DNA from: Verrucomicrobiota bacterium
GTDB taxonomy: Bacteria; Verrucomicrobiota; Verrucomicrobiia; Opitutales; UBA953
DNA length: 41,609 bases
NCBI GenBank assembly: GCA_030831965.1
Contig: JAURJZ010000055.1
Location: 1 to 41,609, forward strand
Direction of reading: 5' to 3'
The position numbers and the translations under genes were made by a program. The first letter of the stretch is position 1. Every line of letters begins with the position of its first letter. The notes beneath the pieces were generated by a model that made no database searches, was not told the DNA's origin, and was given only the letters and a program-made list of their open reading frames with translations. Below, one piece after another: positions 1 through 7,510 of this stretch.

Positions 1-1
1 G

Positions 2-68
2 GGATTAAGAATTAAGAATTAAAAATTAAGAGGAGAGGAGGGGTGATGAATGAAAAACGAAGAATGAA
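2..68. repeat. Heptad tandem repeats (GAATTAA and GAATGAA/AAACGAA)
   Basis: Two short runs of 7-bp units lie upstream of the first gene. Positions 2-29 read as four consecutive heptads of the GAATTAA type. Positions 48-68 read as GAATGAA, AAACGAA, GAATGAA. Both are AT-rich islands in a very GC-rich background. The same families recur at 3373-3400 and 4268-4288, so this is a dispersed intergenic family and not chance low complexity. Confidence 0.8.
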
Positions 69-71
69 AAA

Positions 72-95
72 GGGGCAGGGGGAAGGAGGGTGGGG
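72..95 (+). other. G-quadruplex-forming motif upstream of the dehydrogenase gene
   Basis: Four G-runs (72-75, 78-82, 88-90, 92-95) are separated by loops of 2, 5 and 1 nt. This fits the usual G3+N1-7 pattern on the + strand. It ends directly beside a TTGACG hexamer at 96-101 that could be a -35 box. Folding is inferred from pattern only. Confidence 0.5.
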
Positions 96-125
96 TTGAC
101 GGGTGGGTATGGGGAGAGGCAGGAT
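96..125 (+). promoter_or_regulatory. Putative sigma70-type promoter, near-leaderless
   Basis: TTGACG (96-101) and CAGGAT (120-125) are separated by 18 nt. The -10-like box ends 5 nt before the ATG at 131, so transcription would begin at or next to the start codon. The same geometry appears before lexA, dtd and the gene at 41047. No Shine-Dalgarno sequence is needed in this arrangement. Confidence 0.4.
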
Positions 126-130
126 TGGGT

Positions 131-3100
131 ATGGAAATAAACGCGCGATGGGTGGTTGCGGCTTTGATGGGGGTTACGGCCCTGGGTGCGGCGCCGGCTG
201 GGAGAATCGACCCGGCGCCGGGCTCCCGAATCGTCTTGGTCGGCGGCGGCCAGGGGGAGCGGCTGATGCAGGACCCGACGTTTGAGACGGAGCTGCAGCG
301 GCGGTTCGCGGGGAGGGATTTGGCGGTGCGCAACATGTGCGACGACGGCGACACGCCGGGGTATCGCGACCATTCGGGGCGGAACTCGCCCCATGCCTTC
401 CCGGGCGCCGAGAAGTGGCATCCGTTGTCCAAGGCCAAGGACTTCTGGGGATCGGGCCACGCGGGCTCGGGCTTCGCCAAGACCCCCGACCAGTGGCTGG
501 CGGGGGAGAAGGCGGACATCGTGCTGGCGTGGTTCGGCTACGGGGAGTCGTTCGCCGGACCGGCGGGCGTTGATGCCTTCCGCGGCGAGCTGACGGCCTG
601 GCTGGACCATATGGCGGCGCAGAAGCCCAATGGGAAGTCGGCCCCGCGCATCGTGCTGGTCGCCCCGAGCGCCCTGGAGGAGCGGAGCGCCCCGCAGGGC
701 ATTGCGGCGGCGAGGGCGGCGAACGCGAACCTCGCCCTATACGCGGGCGTGATGCGCGAGCTGGCGGCGGCGCGCGGGCTGGGCTACGCGGACCTCCTGG
801 CGCTGAGCCGGGAGGCGTTCGCGGCGAGCCGCGAGCCGCTGACCCGCGACGGGGTGCGGTGGAACGAGCGGGGTCACGCGCGGCTGGCGCCGGCTCTGGT
901 GGGCGCGATCTTCGCGGCGGGCAGCCCTCGGGGAGATGCCAAGGCGGTGGCCAAGGCGGTGTCGGACAAGGACTGGCACTGGGAGAAACTGCACAAGGTG
1001 CCAAACGGCGTGCACGCGCACGGGCGACGGCACAATCCCTTTGGACCGGGCAATTTCCCGGCGGAGCTGGCGAAGCTGGAGGCCTTGGTGGCGATTCGCG
1101 ACCGGGCGATCTGGGCGGCGGCGAAGGGCGAGCGGTTTGATGTGGCGGCGGCGGATGCCGGGACGCCCGTGTTGCCGGAGGTGAAGACAAACTACAACCC
1201 GGCGAACGCGAAGAACGGGCGGCCGAATTACCTCGGCGAGGCGGAGTCGCTGGCCGCGCTGACGCTGGCGCCGGGCTACAAGGCCCAGCTGTTCGCCTCG
1301 GAGGTCACCTTCCCCGACCTGATCAACCCGGTGCGGGTGACGTTCGACACGCGGGGGCGGCTGTGGGTGGCGACGATGCCGAGCTACCCGCAGTGGCGCC
1401 CGGGCGACGCGAGGCCGGACGACAAGATCTTGATCCTGGAGGACACGGACGGCGACGGGCGGGCGGACAAGCAGACGATCTTCGCGCGCGGGCTGCACCT
1501 GCCGCTGTCGTTCGCCTTCGCGCCCGAGGGGGTGTATGTGGCGCAGAGCCAGCACCTGGTGTTGCTGAGGGACACGGACGGGGATGGGCGGGCGGACCGG
1601 TCGGAGACGGTGCTGAGCGGGTTCGACGACCATGACACGCACCACGCGATCAGCGCGTTTGCGTCGGACCCCTCGGGCGCCTTCTACCTGGCCGAGGGCA
1701 CGTTCCTCCACAGCCACGTGGAGACGCCGAGGGGCGTGGTGCGGAGCACGAACGGCGGCTTCTTCCGGTACGACCCGAGGACGGGGCGGCTGGAGCGGAC
1801 GGCGCGGCTGAGCATCCCGAATCCCTGGGGGGTGGCGTTTGACGCTTATGGGCAGGACTTCTTCCTCGACACCTCGGACCCCAACCTGCGGTGGATGGCG
1901 CCGGCGACGCTGGCGGTGCCGTTCGGGGAGTTCGCGCCGCTGCCGAGGAACCTGGTGCCGAAGGAGCAGATGGTGCGTCCGACGGCGGGGCTGGAGTTCG
2001 TGAGCAGCCGGCACTTCCCGGACGAGGTGCAGGGGGATGTGCTCCTGAACAACTCGATCGGCTTCCTCGGGGCGAAGCAGCACGCGGTGGCGGAGGATGG
2101 GACGGGTTGGCGGCTGACCCATCGCCAGGACCTGTACCGTTCGTCGGACGGCAACTTCCGTCCCGTCGCGATGGAGTTCGCCCCGGACGGCTCCCTCTAT
2201 GTGGCCGACTGGCACAACGCGCTGATCGGGCACATGCAGCACAGCGCGCGCGACCCGCTGCGGGACAAGACGCACGGGCGGATCTACCGGATCACGTACC
2301 CGGCGCGGCCCCTGGTGAAGCCGGCGGCGGTGGCGGGGGCGCCGGTCGGGGCCCTGCTGGAGAACCTGAGGTTGCCGGAGCAGCGGACGCGCGAGCGGTC
2401 ACGGCTGGAGCTGCGCGGACGCCAGCCGGCCGAGGTGCAGGCGGCGCTGGGACGCTGGCTGGCGGGGTTGGACGCGAAGGACCCCGCGGTCGAGCGCCTG
2501 AGGCTCGAGGGACTTTGGGTGAGCTGGGGCATCGGGCGGGTGGATGCGGCCTTGCTGCGCACGCTGCTGCAGGCCCAGGACCATCGGGTGCGGGCGGCCG
2601 CGGTGCGGGTGCTCCGGTATGTGGCGGACGAGGTGCCCGATGCCGGGGCCTTGCTGGCCAAGGCGGGTTCGGACCCGCATGGGCGGGTGCGTCTGGAGGC
2701 CGTGGCGGCGTCGACCTGGATGGCCCCGGAGGTGACGCGCGCGGTGCTGGCGGAGGCGCGGAGGCAGCCCTTGGACGACTGGCTGAAGCCGGTGGTCGAG
2801 GCGGCCGAGACTTATCTCAAGGGCGGATCGGTGGCGGAGGCCCCGGTCGCGAAGGTGACGACGGACCTGAAGGGCGAGGAGGCGAGGCTCTTTGAGCTGG
2901 GGGCCGAGGTGTATCGGCGCGAGGCGCACTGCGTGACGTGTCACCAGGCGGATGGGCAGGGGCTGCCGGCGGCGCAATTCCCCCCGCTGGCGAGGTCGAG
3001 CTGGGTCACGGGACGTCCCGAGCGGCTGATCCGCCTGACCCTGCACGGCCTGATGGGCCCGATCGAGGTCAATGGCGTGAAGTACCCCGGGCAGGTGCCG

Positions 3101-3289
3101 ATGACGGCGTTCAAGGGCTTGAGCGACCAAGAGATCGCGGGGGTGCTGACCTATGTGCGGAACAGCTTTGGCAACAAGGCGCCGGCGATCACACCCGCGC
3201 AGGTGGCCAGGGAGCGAGCGGCGACCAAGGATCAGCAGGGGTTCATGGTGCCGGCGGATTTGCTGAGGGAGTTTCCGGATGGGAGGTAG
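131..3289 (+). CDS. PVC-type membrane-bound dehydrogenase with SGNH-like N-domain and C-terminal cytochrome c
   Basis: A 1052-residue secreted multidomain protein. A signal peptide (about residues 1-22) is followed by an SGNH-hydrolase-like domain (about 33-265). A beta-propeller dehydrogenase domain of the Planctomycetes/Verrucomicrobia family follows (about 367-725), with calcium-loop-like DTDGDGRAD repeats. HEAT-like helices (about 765-890) and a class I cytochrome c domain with CVTCH at 934-938 complete it. The family is taken to oxidise sugars or other organics and pass electrons to the attached haem; the substrate is unknown. The SGNH domain looks catalytically dead: GGGQ stands where GDS is expected and DGVR where the Asp-His dyad is expected. 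ATG 131 is preferred over the TTG two codons earlier because it begins the signal peptide and fits the promoter spacing. It stands alone between two repeat-filled gaps. Confidence 0.93.
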   Translation: MEINARWVVAALMGVTALGAAPAGRIDPAPGSRIVLVGGGQGERLMQDPTFETELQRRFAGRDLAVRNMCDDGDTPGYRDHSGRNSPHAFPGAEKWHPLSKAKDFWGSGHAGSGFAKTPDQWLAGEKADIVLAWFGYGESFAGPAGVDAFRGELTAWLDHMAAQKPNGKSAPRIVLVAPSALEERSAPQGIAAARAANANLALYAGVMRELAAARGLGYADLLALSREAFAASREPLTRDGVRWNERGHARLAPALVGAIFAAGSPRGDAKAVAKAVSDKDWHWEKLHKVPNGVHAHGRRHNPFGPGNFPAELAKLEALVAIRDRAIWAAAKGERFDVAAADAGTPVLPEVKTNYNPANAKNGRPNYLGEAESLAALTLAPGYKAQLFASEVTFPDLINPVRVTFDTRGRLWVATMPSYPQWRPGDARPDDKILILEDTDGDGRADKQTIFARGLHLPLSFAFAPEGVYVAQSQHLVLLRDTDGDGRADRSETVLSGFDDHDTHHAISAFASDPSGAFYLAEGTFLHSHVETPRGVVRSTNGGFFRYDPRTGRLERTARLSIPNPWGVAFDAYGQDFFLDTSDPNLRWMAPATLAVPFGEFAPLPRNLVPKEQMVRPTAGLEFVSSRHFPDEVQGDVLLNNSIGFLGAKQHAVAEDGTGWRLTHRQDLYRSSDGNFRPVAMEFAPDGSLYVADWHNALIGHMQHSARDPLRDKTHGRIYRITYPARPLVKPAAVAGAPVGALLENLRLPEQRTRERSRLELRGRQPAEVQAALGRWLAGLDAKDPAVERLRLEGLWVSWGIGRVDAALLRTLLQAQDHRVRAAAVRVLRYVADEVPDAGALLAKAGSDPHGRVRLEAVAASTWMAPEVTRAVLAEARRQPLDDWLKPVVEAAETYLKGGSVAEAPVAKVTTDLKGEEARLFELGAEVYRREAHCVTCHQADGQGLPAAQFPPLARSSWVTGRPERLIRLTLHGLMGPIEVNGVKYPGQVPMTAFKGLSDQEIAGVLTYVRNSFGNKAPAITPAQVARERAATKDQQGFMVPADLLREFPDGR

Positions 3290-3304
3290 GGATTGGCGGG
3301 GCCC

Positions 3305-3413
3305 GTGCGAAGCGCGGGAGGAGTGAGGAGCGCCAGGCGAAGCCTGGGAGGAGCGAGGTGCGTGGGGTGGGGGAATTAAGAATTAAAAAATAAGAATTAA
3401 GAGGGGGGGGGGG
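3305..3413. repeat. Mixed intergenic repeat cluster (26-bp element, heptads, G11 run)
   Basis: The gap between the dehydrogenase gene and the convergent Tat-protein gene is repeat. At 3330-3355 there is a 26-bp element, GCGAAGC flanked by GCGCC and GGGAGGAGCG, which recurs at 4739-4764 with 24/26 identity. A degenerate copy lies just before it at 3306-3324. Positions 3373-3400 are four heptads of the GAATTAA type, as at the window start. An 11-nt G homopolymer runs 3403-3413 and would be prone to slippage. Confidence 0.75.
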
Positions 3414-3421
3414 TGAGGGGG

Positions 3422-4201
3422 TTAGCAGACGATGATGTTAACCTTTTCGCCGGCGGCGTGGAGGATGCGGCGGAGGATGCCGAGGTCCTCGCGGGTCTTG
3501 ACGTAGACGCCGTGGAAGTCGTTGCCGGGGCTGGAGCCCTCGATGATCTCGAAGCACTCGCGGGCGGCGTCGTAGAGCTCGTCGTCGGTGTCCTTGATGG
3601 ACTCGAGGAGCTCGACGACCTCGAGGTAGGCCTCGCCCTCGGGGGTGCTGAAGGCGCCGACGCGGTCGTACCAGTCGTCGCAGATCTCATCGAGGTCGGC
3701 GAGGCGTCGCGGGTAGCGGCAGTACCAGTTGGCGATGTCGTAGGCCATGTCGGGGTCGGTGACCTCGAGGACCTCCTTCCAGGTGGGTCCGGCCGCGGGG
3801 TCCTCGGGCTCGATGCCGGCCTTGGCGAAGGCCCTGAGGTGCTTCTCGCTGTCGCAGGTGATGGCGTTGAGCTCCTCGAGCGAGCCGTCGAGGCCGAGTT
3901 CGTCGAGCTTCAGGAGGACATCGAGCCTCTCCTCGTCGTCGGACGAGCCGGCCTCGAGGACCTCGCGCCAGGTCATGCCCTTGAAGTCATCGTCGGGCTC
4001 GGTGAGGCTGAGACGGTAGCCCTCGTCCTCGGCGCGGGCGTAGAGGTCGTTCCACGACTTGCGGTAGGGGCCGACGACGACCTTGGGGTCCTTGGGCTGG
4101 GTGGCGTCGAGCTCGATTGCCTTGAGGTGGCGGGCGGTGAAGACGGCGACACCCGCGAGGGTGAGGTTGCGGAGGAAGGAGCGGCGGTCGTGGGGGAGCA
4201 T
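3422..4201 (-). CDS. Tat-exported acidic protein of unknown function
   Basis: A 259-residue protein beginning with a twin-arginine signal (DRRSFLRN, then a short hydrophobic stretch ending near LKAIE), so it is probably folded in the cytoplasm and exported by Tat. The mature part is strongly acidic and helix-prone. It contains two related segments, TWREVLEAGSSDDE and TWKEVLEVTDPD, that look like an internal repeat, plus scattered Trp and four Cys including the C-terminal residue. I recognise no family and no catalytic motif. The start at 4201 is chosen because the upstream extension to 4369 is encoded entirely by intergenic heptad repeats. It converges on the dehydrogenase gene and has no operon partner. 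Confidence 0.75.
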   Translation of the reverse strand: MLPHDRRSFLRNLTLAGVAVFTARHLKAIELDATQPKDPKVVVGPYRKSWNDLYARAEDEGYRLSLTEPDDDFKGMTWREVLEAGSSDDEERLDVLLKLDELGLDGSLEELNAITCDSEKHLRAFAKAGIEPEDPAAGPTWKEVLEVTDPDMAYDIANWYCRYPRRLADLDEICDDWYDRVGAFSTPEGEAYLEVVELLESIKDTDDELYDAARECFEIIEGSSPGNDFHGVYVKTREDLGILRRILHAAGEKVNIIVC

Positions 4202-4288
4202 GGGAGTTGGCGAGGAGCGGGGAGTGGGGAGCGAGGCGAGGAGCGGGGAGCGGGGAGTGAGGGACGAGAACGAAAAACGAAGAACGAA
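4202..4288. repeat. Heptad repeats (GAGCGGG/GAGTGGG and GAACGAA)
   Basis: Directly upstream of the Tat-protein gene, 4211-4262 is built from GAGCGGG, GAGTGGG and GAGCGAG-type heptads. Positions 4268-4288 are three heptads GAACGAA, AAACGAA, GAACGAA. The G-rich family appears in inverse orientation (GCTCCTC, ACTCCCC) at the 3' end of cstA. The rest of this gap up to 4505 is G-rich with no gene. It holds a 14-nt perfect palindrome at 4380-4393. Confidence 0.7.
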
Positions 4289-4505
4289 AGGGCTTGGCGG
4301 GGTTGGGTGGAGTGGACGGACAAGGAATCTAGTGGAAGGGTGGGGAGTGGGAAGGGCGGGGTGTGGCATAGGGCCGGCTGGCTGGCGCCAGCCGGAGCGG
4401 GGACAGCGGGGTGGGGGTGTCCGCGGTGCCGGCGGGAGAGACCTAGCCGCGATGGTTGGAAATCAATGAGGCCGCGGCGCGTCGCGGCGGGGATTGCGGG
4501 GCATA

Positions 4506-4529
4506 TGGCTCACTGGCTAACTGGCTAGA
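4506..4529. repeat. Octad repeats of the TGGCTAAC type
   Basis: Three exact-length octads, TGGCTCAC, TGGCTAAC and TGGCTAGA, sit back to back. They are variants of the TAGC-type octads at 4681-4740. Confidence 0.7.
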
Positions 4530-4533
4530 ACAC

Positions 4534-4583
4534 AGGGGCACGGGCAGGGGAGCCGGTGCACAGGGGCTCGGGGGCACGGGGGC
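4534..4583. repeat. 50-bp dispersed repeat, copy 1
   Basis: This 50-nt stretch is built from AGGGGCAC-type octads interrupted by a CCGGTGCAC core. It matches 12595-12644 in 49 of 50 positions; the one difference is G/A at the 19th base. Further AGGGGCAC octads follow at 4650-4665. Two units of the GCGGTGACT nonad family lie at 4618-4635. Confidence 0.85.
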
Positions 4584-4680
4584 TCGGGAGGAGGGAGGAG
4601 CGGGGAGTGAGGGAGGTGCGGTGTCCGCGGTGACTGCATGACGGTCGTCAGGGGCACAGGGGCACGGGTAAATTGCTCTT

Positions 4681-4740
4681 TAGCTTACTAGCTCACTAGC
4701 TTGATAGCGGATTAGCTTACTAGCAGGATAGCTGAATAGC
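4681..4740. repeat. TAGC octad array, 7.5 units
   Basis: Sixty nucleotides divide without indels into octads that all begin TAGC, followed by four variable bases: TTAC, TCAC, TTGA, GGAT, TTAC, AGGA, TGAA, then a final TAGC. The fixed phase with a conserved half and a variable half is unusual. The adjacent GC-rich 26-bp element starts within its last unit. Confidence 0.88.
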
Positions 4741-4764
4741 GCCGGGCGAAGCTTGGGAGGAGCG
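4739..4764. repeat. 26-bp dispersed element, copy 2
   Basis: Matches the element at 3330-3355 in 24 of 26 positions; both differences are transitions. It contains the imperfect inverted core GGCGAAGCTTGGG. It abuts the TAGC array on the left and G-rich sequence on the right. Confidence 0.75.
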
Positions 4765-4794
4765 GGCAGCGGGGCGCGGGGAGCGATGGGGCAT

Positions 4795-4839
4795 GCGGTG
4801 TCTGCGGTGACAGCGGTGACTGCGGTGACTGCGGGGACG
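4795..4839. repeat. Nonad tandem repeat (GCGGTGACT)
   Basis: Five 9-bp units follow each other: GCGGTGTCT, GCGGTGACA, two exact GCGGTGACT, then GCGGGGACG. Related units occur at 4618-4635 and 10647-10672. The remaining sequence to 4883 shows no gene. Confidence 0.78.
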
Positions 4840-4883
4840 ATTGCTGTGCGGGGATGCCGGAGGCGGCGGGTGCGGGGTGTTGG

Positions 4884-4900
4884 CGGTTTCGGAGAAACCG
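4884..4900 (-). terminator. Hairpin downstream of the phosphatase gene
   Basis: A perfect 7-bp inverted repeat, CGGTTTC and GAAACCG, with a 3-nt loop lies about 40 nt past the stop codon of the phosphatase gene. There is no T-run on the transcribed side, so intrinsic termination is uncertain; it could be an mRNA 3'-end stabilising hairpin. Confidence 0.35.
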
Positions 4901-4939
4901 TCCTGCCTGGGGAAGGGGGCGAGCGGGCGGGTGGCCGGC

Positions 4940-6433
4940 CTATTTTTTGTCGATGGCGACGCGGTCGACTTCCTTGCCGTTGGAATCGAGGGCGCGGAGG
5001 GTGAGTCGGGAGCCGGAGGTCTCGAGGAGGACGAAGGAGTTGTCGGTGGCGAAGGTGGTGGCGTTGAAGGGGGCGAAGTTGTCGCGGCCCTCCTCGGGGA
5101 GGTCCTCGAGGTTGTCCTTGACGGGGGTCTTGTTGAGGGTGGTGCCGCCGCCGCCGGCGACGATGTAGAGGACGCCGTCGGGGGTGGTGTCGTCGGCGCC
5201 GTCGAAGGTGGTGTCGATGGCGAAGCTGCCGTTGACGTAGGCGCTGGAGCTGGCGCCCTTGGGGGTGCCGGGGAAGGGTTGGAAGCGGAGGGGGTGGGAG
5301 CGCTGGTAGTTGTGGACGTGGCCGGAGAGGACGAGGTCGACCTTGCAGGCCTCGAGGAGGGGGGCGAGGCGGCGCTGGCGTTGCTCGGGGTAGTGGGCGA
5401 CGGAGACCTGGAAGGGCGGGCAGTGCATGAGGACGGCCTTCCAGCGGGCCTTGGAGGCGCGGAGGTCCTGCTCGAGCCAGCGGGCGACGGCGGGGTCGTC
5501 GGACTTGCCGCCGCCGGAGTTGTCGATGACCGCGAAATGGATGTCGCCATGGTCGTAGCTGTGCAGGGACAGCGCGGGGTAGGCGGGGCCGGCGAGGCGG
5601 CGGAAGCGGTCGGCGACAGGCCCCTTGGGGAGCTGGGTGGCCCAGGGTCCGGGCGTGGCGGGTCCGGTGAGGGGGGCGGTGAAGACGAGGTGGGCGGCGA
5701 GGGCGTCGTCGTAGGTGTTGAGCCGGCCGACGAAGGCGTCGTGGTTGCCGAGGGTGGCGTGGAAGACGACGCCGCCCATGAGCGGGGCGCCGGCCGTGGG
5801 CGAGGGTTCGGGGGCGTTGGCGTAGGTGTGCCAGAAGTGCTGGGTGTACTCGCTCATCCGTCCGTACTTGTAGACGATGTCGCCGAGGGTGATGACGGCG
5901 TGGGGGTCGGCCAGGGCGATCTGGTGGGCGATTTTCTGTTGGCCGGGCTTGCCGCTGGCCATGTCGCCCATGAGGGCGAGGCGGACGGGTTTGCCGGGGG
6001 TGGCGCGGGTGCGGGCGGTTACCTGGCGGACGGGGGTGCCGTTGAGCTGGACGGAGTAGCGGAAGGAGCTGTCGGTGGGAAGGCCGTCGATCCGGGCGGT
6101 GTAGCGGAGGAGCGATTGCTTGGGCTGGGCGAACTCGAGGGGTTCGCGGGTGACGGCGACGGCGCGGGATTGTCCCTTGGCGGGCTGGACGGTGACGGTG
6201 AAGTTGCCCGGGGTGGAGTCGGTGATCCAGCGCAGGAAAAGGGTGTCGGTCGGGCCGACGGGACCCTGGGGGCCGGGCTGGAGGTAGGGCTTGGCGATGA
6301 ACTCCTGGGCGGACGCGTGGGCGGCGAGGAGGAGGGCGGACAGGAGGACCGCAAGGACGGGGGCGCGGGTGACCGGCGACGGCTGGGCGGTGGGTGAGCT
6401 CGCGGTGCTCGTTGTCATGGGGATGGGGAGCAT
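4940..6433 (-). CDS. Secreted purple-acid-phosphatase-like metallophosphoesterase
   Basis: A 497-residue protein with an N-terminal signal peptide ending ALLLAAHASAQ. An FN3-like purple acid phosphatase N-domain (about residues 50-150, starting AKPYLQPG) is followed by the binuclear metallophosphatase domain. All family motifs are visible in order: LMGDMA, GDIVYKYGR, GNHDAF, VLMHCPP and GHVHNYQR. They supply the Asp, Asn and His ligands for the metal pair. It should hydrolyse phosphomonoesters in the periplasm or outside the cell; the substrate is not predictable. Two in-frame ATGs compete, at 6433 and 6418 (five codons later); neither has a Shine-Dalgarno. It is flanked by repeats and is transcribed divergently from the symporter gene. 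Confidence 0.9.
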   Translation of the reverse strand: MLPIPMTTSTASSPTAQPSPVTRAPVLAVLLSALLLAAHASAQEFIAKPYLQPGPQGPVGPTDTLFLRWITDSTPGNFTVTVQPAKGQSRAVAVTREPLEFAQPKQSLLRYTARIDGLPTDSSFRYSVQLNGTPVRQVTARTRATPGKPVRLALMGDMASGKPGQQKIAHQIALADPHAVITLGDIVYKYGRMSEYTQHFWHTYANAPEPSPTAGAPLMGGVVFHATLGNHDAFVGRLNTYDDALAAHLVFTAPLTGPATPGPWATQLPKGPVADRFRRLAGPAYPALSLHSYDHGDIHFAVIDNSGGGKSDDPAVARWLEQDLRASKARWKAVLMHCPPFQVSVAHYPEQRQRRLAPLLEACKVDLVLSGHVHNYQRSHPLRFQPFPGTPKGASSSAYVNGSFAIDTTFDGADDTTPDGVLYIVAGGGGTTLNKTPVKDNLEDLPEEGRDNFAPFNATTFATDNSFVLLETSGSRLTLRALDSNGKEVDRVAIDKK

Positions 6434-6450
6434 TGGCGCGGCAGCTGGGG

Positions 6451-6473
6451 AGCTCAATAGCTCACTGGCATGT
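6451..6473. repeat. Degenerate TAGC/TGGC octads
   Basis: TAGCTCAC (6458-6465) and TGGCATGT (6466-6473), preceded by AGCTCAA, keep the 8-bp phase of the arrays at 4506 and 4681. They lie in the divergent gap between the phosphatase and symporter genes. Confidence 0.45.
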
Positions 6474-6547
6474 CGGATAAAAAAGCGGGGTGAGATTGGA
6501 GGGGAGAATTGGGTTTGAATTGAGGTAAGACCGGCTAGTGGTGGGGT

Positions 6548-7510
6548 ATGCTTGCGCGACTGGCGGATGCGTTTCCCTGGTGGGTCGCCCTGGCGGCCTT
6601 GGCGGGGTGGCTGGCGCCCGGGGTGGTGGCGCCCGCCGGCGAACCCTCGGCGGTGCGCTGGATGCTGACCTTGGTGATGCTGGGCATGGGCCTGACGCTG
6701 ACGCCCGGCGATTTCACGCGGGTGTTGGCGCGGCCGAGGGACGTGGGCGTGGCGGCGCTGGCCCAGTACACGATCATGCCGGGCTTGGCCTGGGTGATTT
6801 CCGAGGCGATGGGGTTGCCGCCGGGATTGGCGGTGGGGTTGATCCTGGTGGGTTGCGCGCCGGGAGGGACGGCCTCGAACGTGGTGACCTATCTCGCGCG
6901 GGGCGACACGGCGCTGTCGGTGCTGATGACGGCGGCCTCGACGGCGGCGGCGGTGGTGATGACGCCGCTGCTGACGCAGCTGCTGGCGGGGCGCCATCTG
7001 CCGGTGGACGGCTGGGCGTTGCTGAGGGACACGGCGGCCATCGTGCTGGCGCCGGTGGCCCTCGGCGTGGCCTTGAACCGGCTGGCGCCGGGCTTGGTGC
7101 GAGTGTGCCTGCCGGCCGCGCCGCTCGTGTCGGTGTTGGCGGTGGCGGCGATCGTGGGCGGGATTGTGGCGCGGAGCTCGGGCGCGATCGCGTCGGCGGC
7201 CTTGCCCTTGGTGATCTCGGTGTTCCTGCTGCACGCGGGGGGCTTCGGGCTGGGCTACCTGGCGGGCAGGTTGCTCGGCTGGGATGAGGTGCGCGGCAGG
7301 ACGCTGTCGGTCGAGGTGGGGATGCAGAACTCGGGCCTGGCGTCGTCGCTCGCGCAGCGGCATTTCCCGACCGAGCCCTCGGCCGCGGCGGTCGGGGCGG
7401 TGTCGGCGGTGTTCCACTCCGTGATCGGGAGCGCGCTGGCCGGCGTCTGGCGGCGGCGCTCGGTGCCGGGTCAGGCGGAGCCGACCGTGCCGACGAGCCA
7501 CCAGGTGTAG
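6548..7510 (+). CDS. Bile acid:sodium symporter (BASS) family transporter
   Basis: A 320-residue polytopic inner-membrane protein with about nine to ten hydrophobic segments, the usual length for the bacterial BASS family. The two discontinuous-helix motifs that bind sodium are recognisable: GCAPGGTASNVVTYLARGD in the first half and EVGMQNSGLASSLA in the second. The family takes up organic anions with sodium, for example bile acids or pantothenate-like compounds; the substrate here cannot be read from sequence. The start at ATG 6548 leads directly into the first membrane helix. The last 40 nt overlap the 3' end of the convergent antiporter gene, so the C-terminal tails of both proteins are coded on opposite strands of the same DNA. 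Confidence 0.9.
   Translation: MLARLADAFPWWVALAALAGWLAPGVVAPAGEPSAVRWMLTLVMLGMGLTLTPGDFTRVLARPRDVGVAALAQYTIMPGLAWVISEAMGLPPGLAVGLILVGCAPGGTASNVVTYLARGDTALSVLMTAASTAAAVVMTPLLTQLLAGRHLPVDGWALLRDTAAIVLAPVALGVALNRLAPGLVRVCLPAAPLVSVLAVAAIVGGIVARSSGAIASAALPLVISVFLLHAGGFGLGYLAGRLLGWDEVRGRTLSVEVGMQNSGLASSLAQRHFPTEPSAAAVGAVSAVFHSVIGSALAGVWRRRSVPGQAEPTVPTSHQV

Noticed and set aside
4205-4640. Possible small genes in the repeat-filled gap
   Set aside because: All frames there are short, built from repeat units, and without start context or domain.
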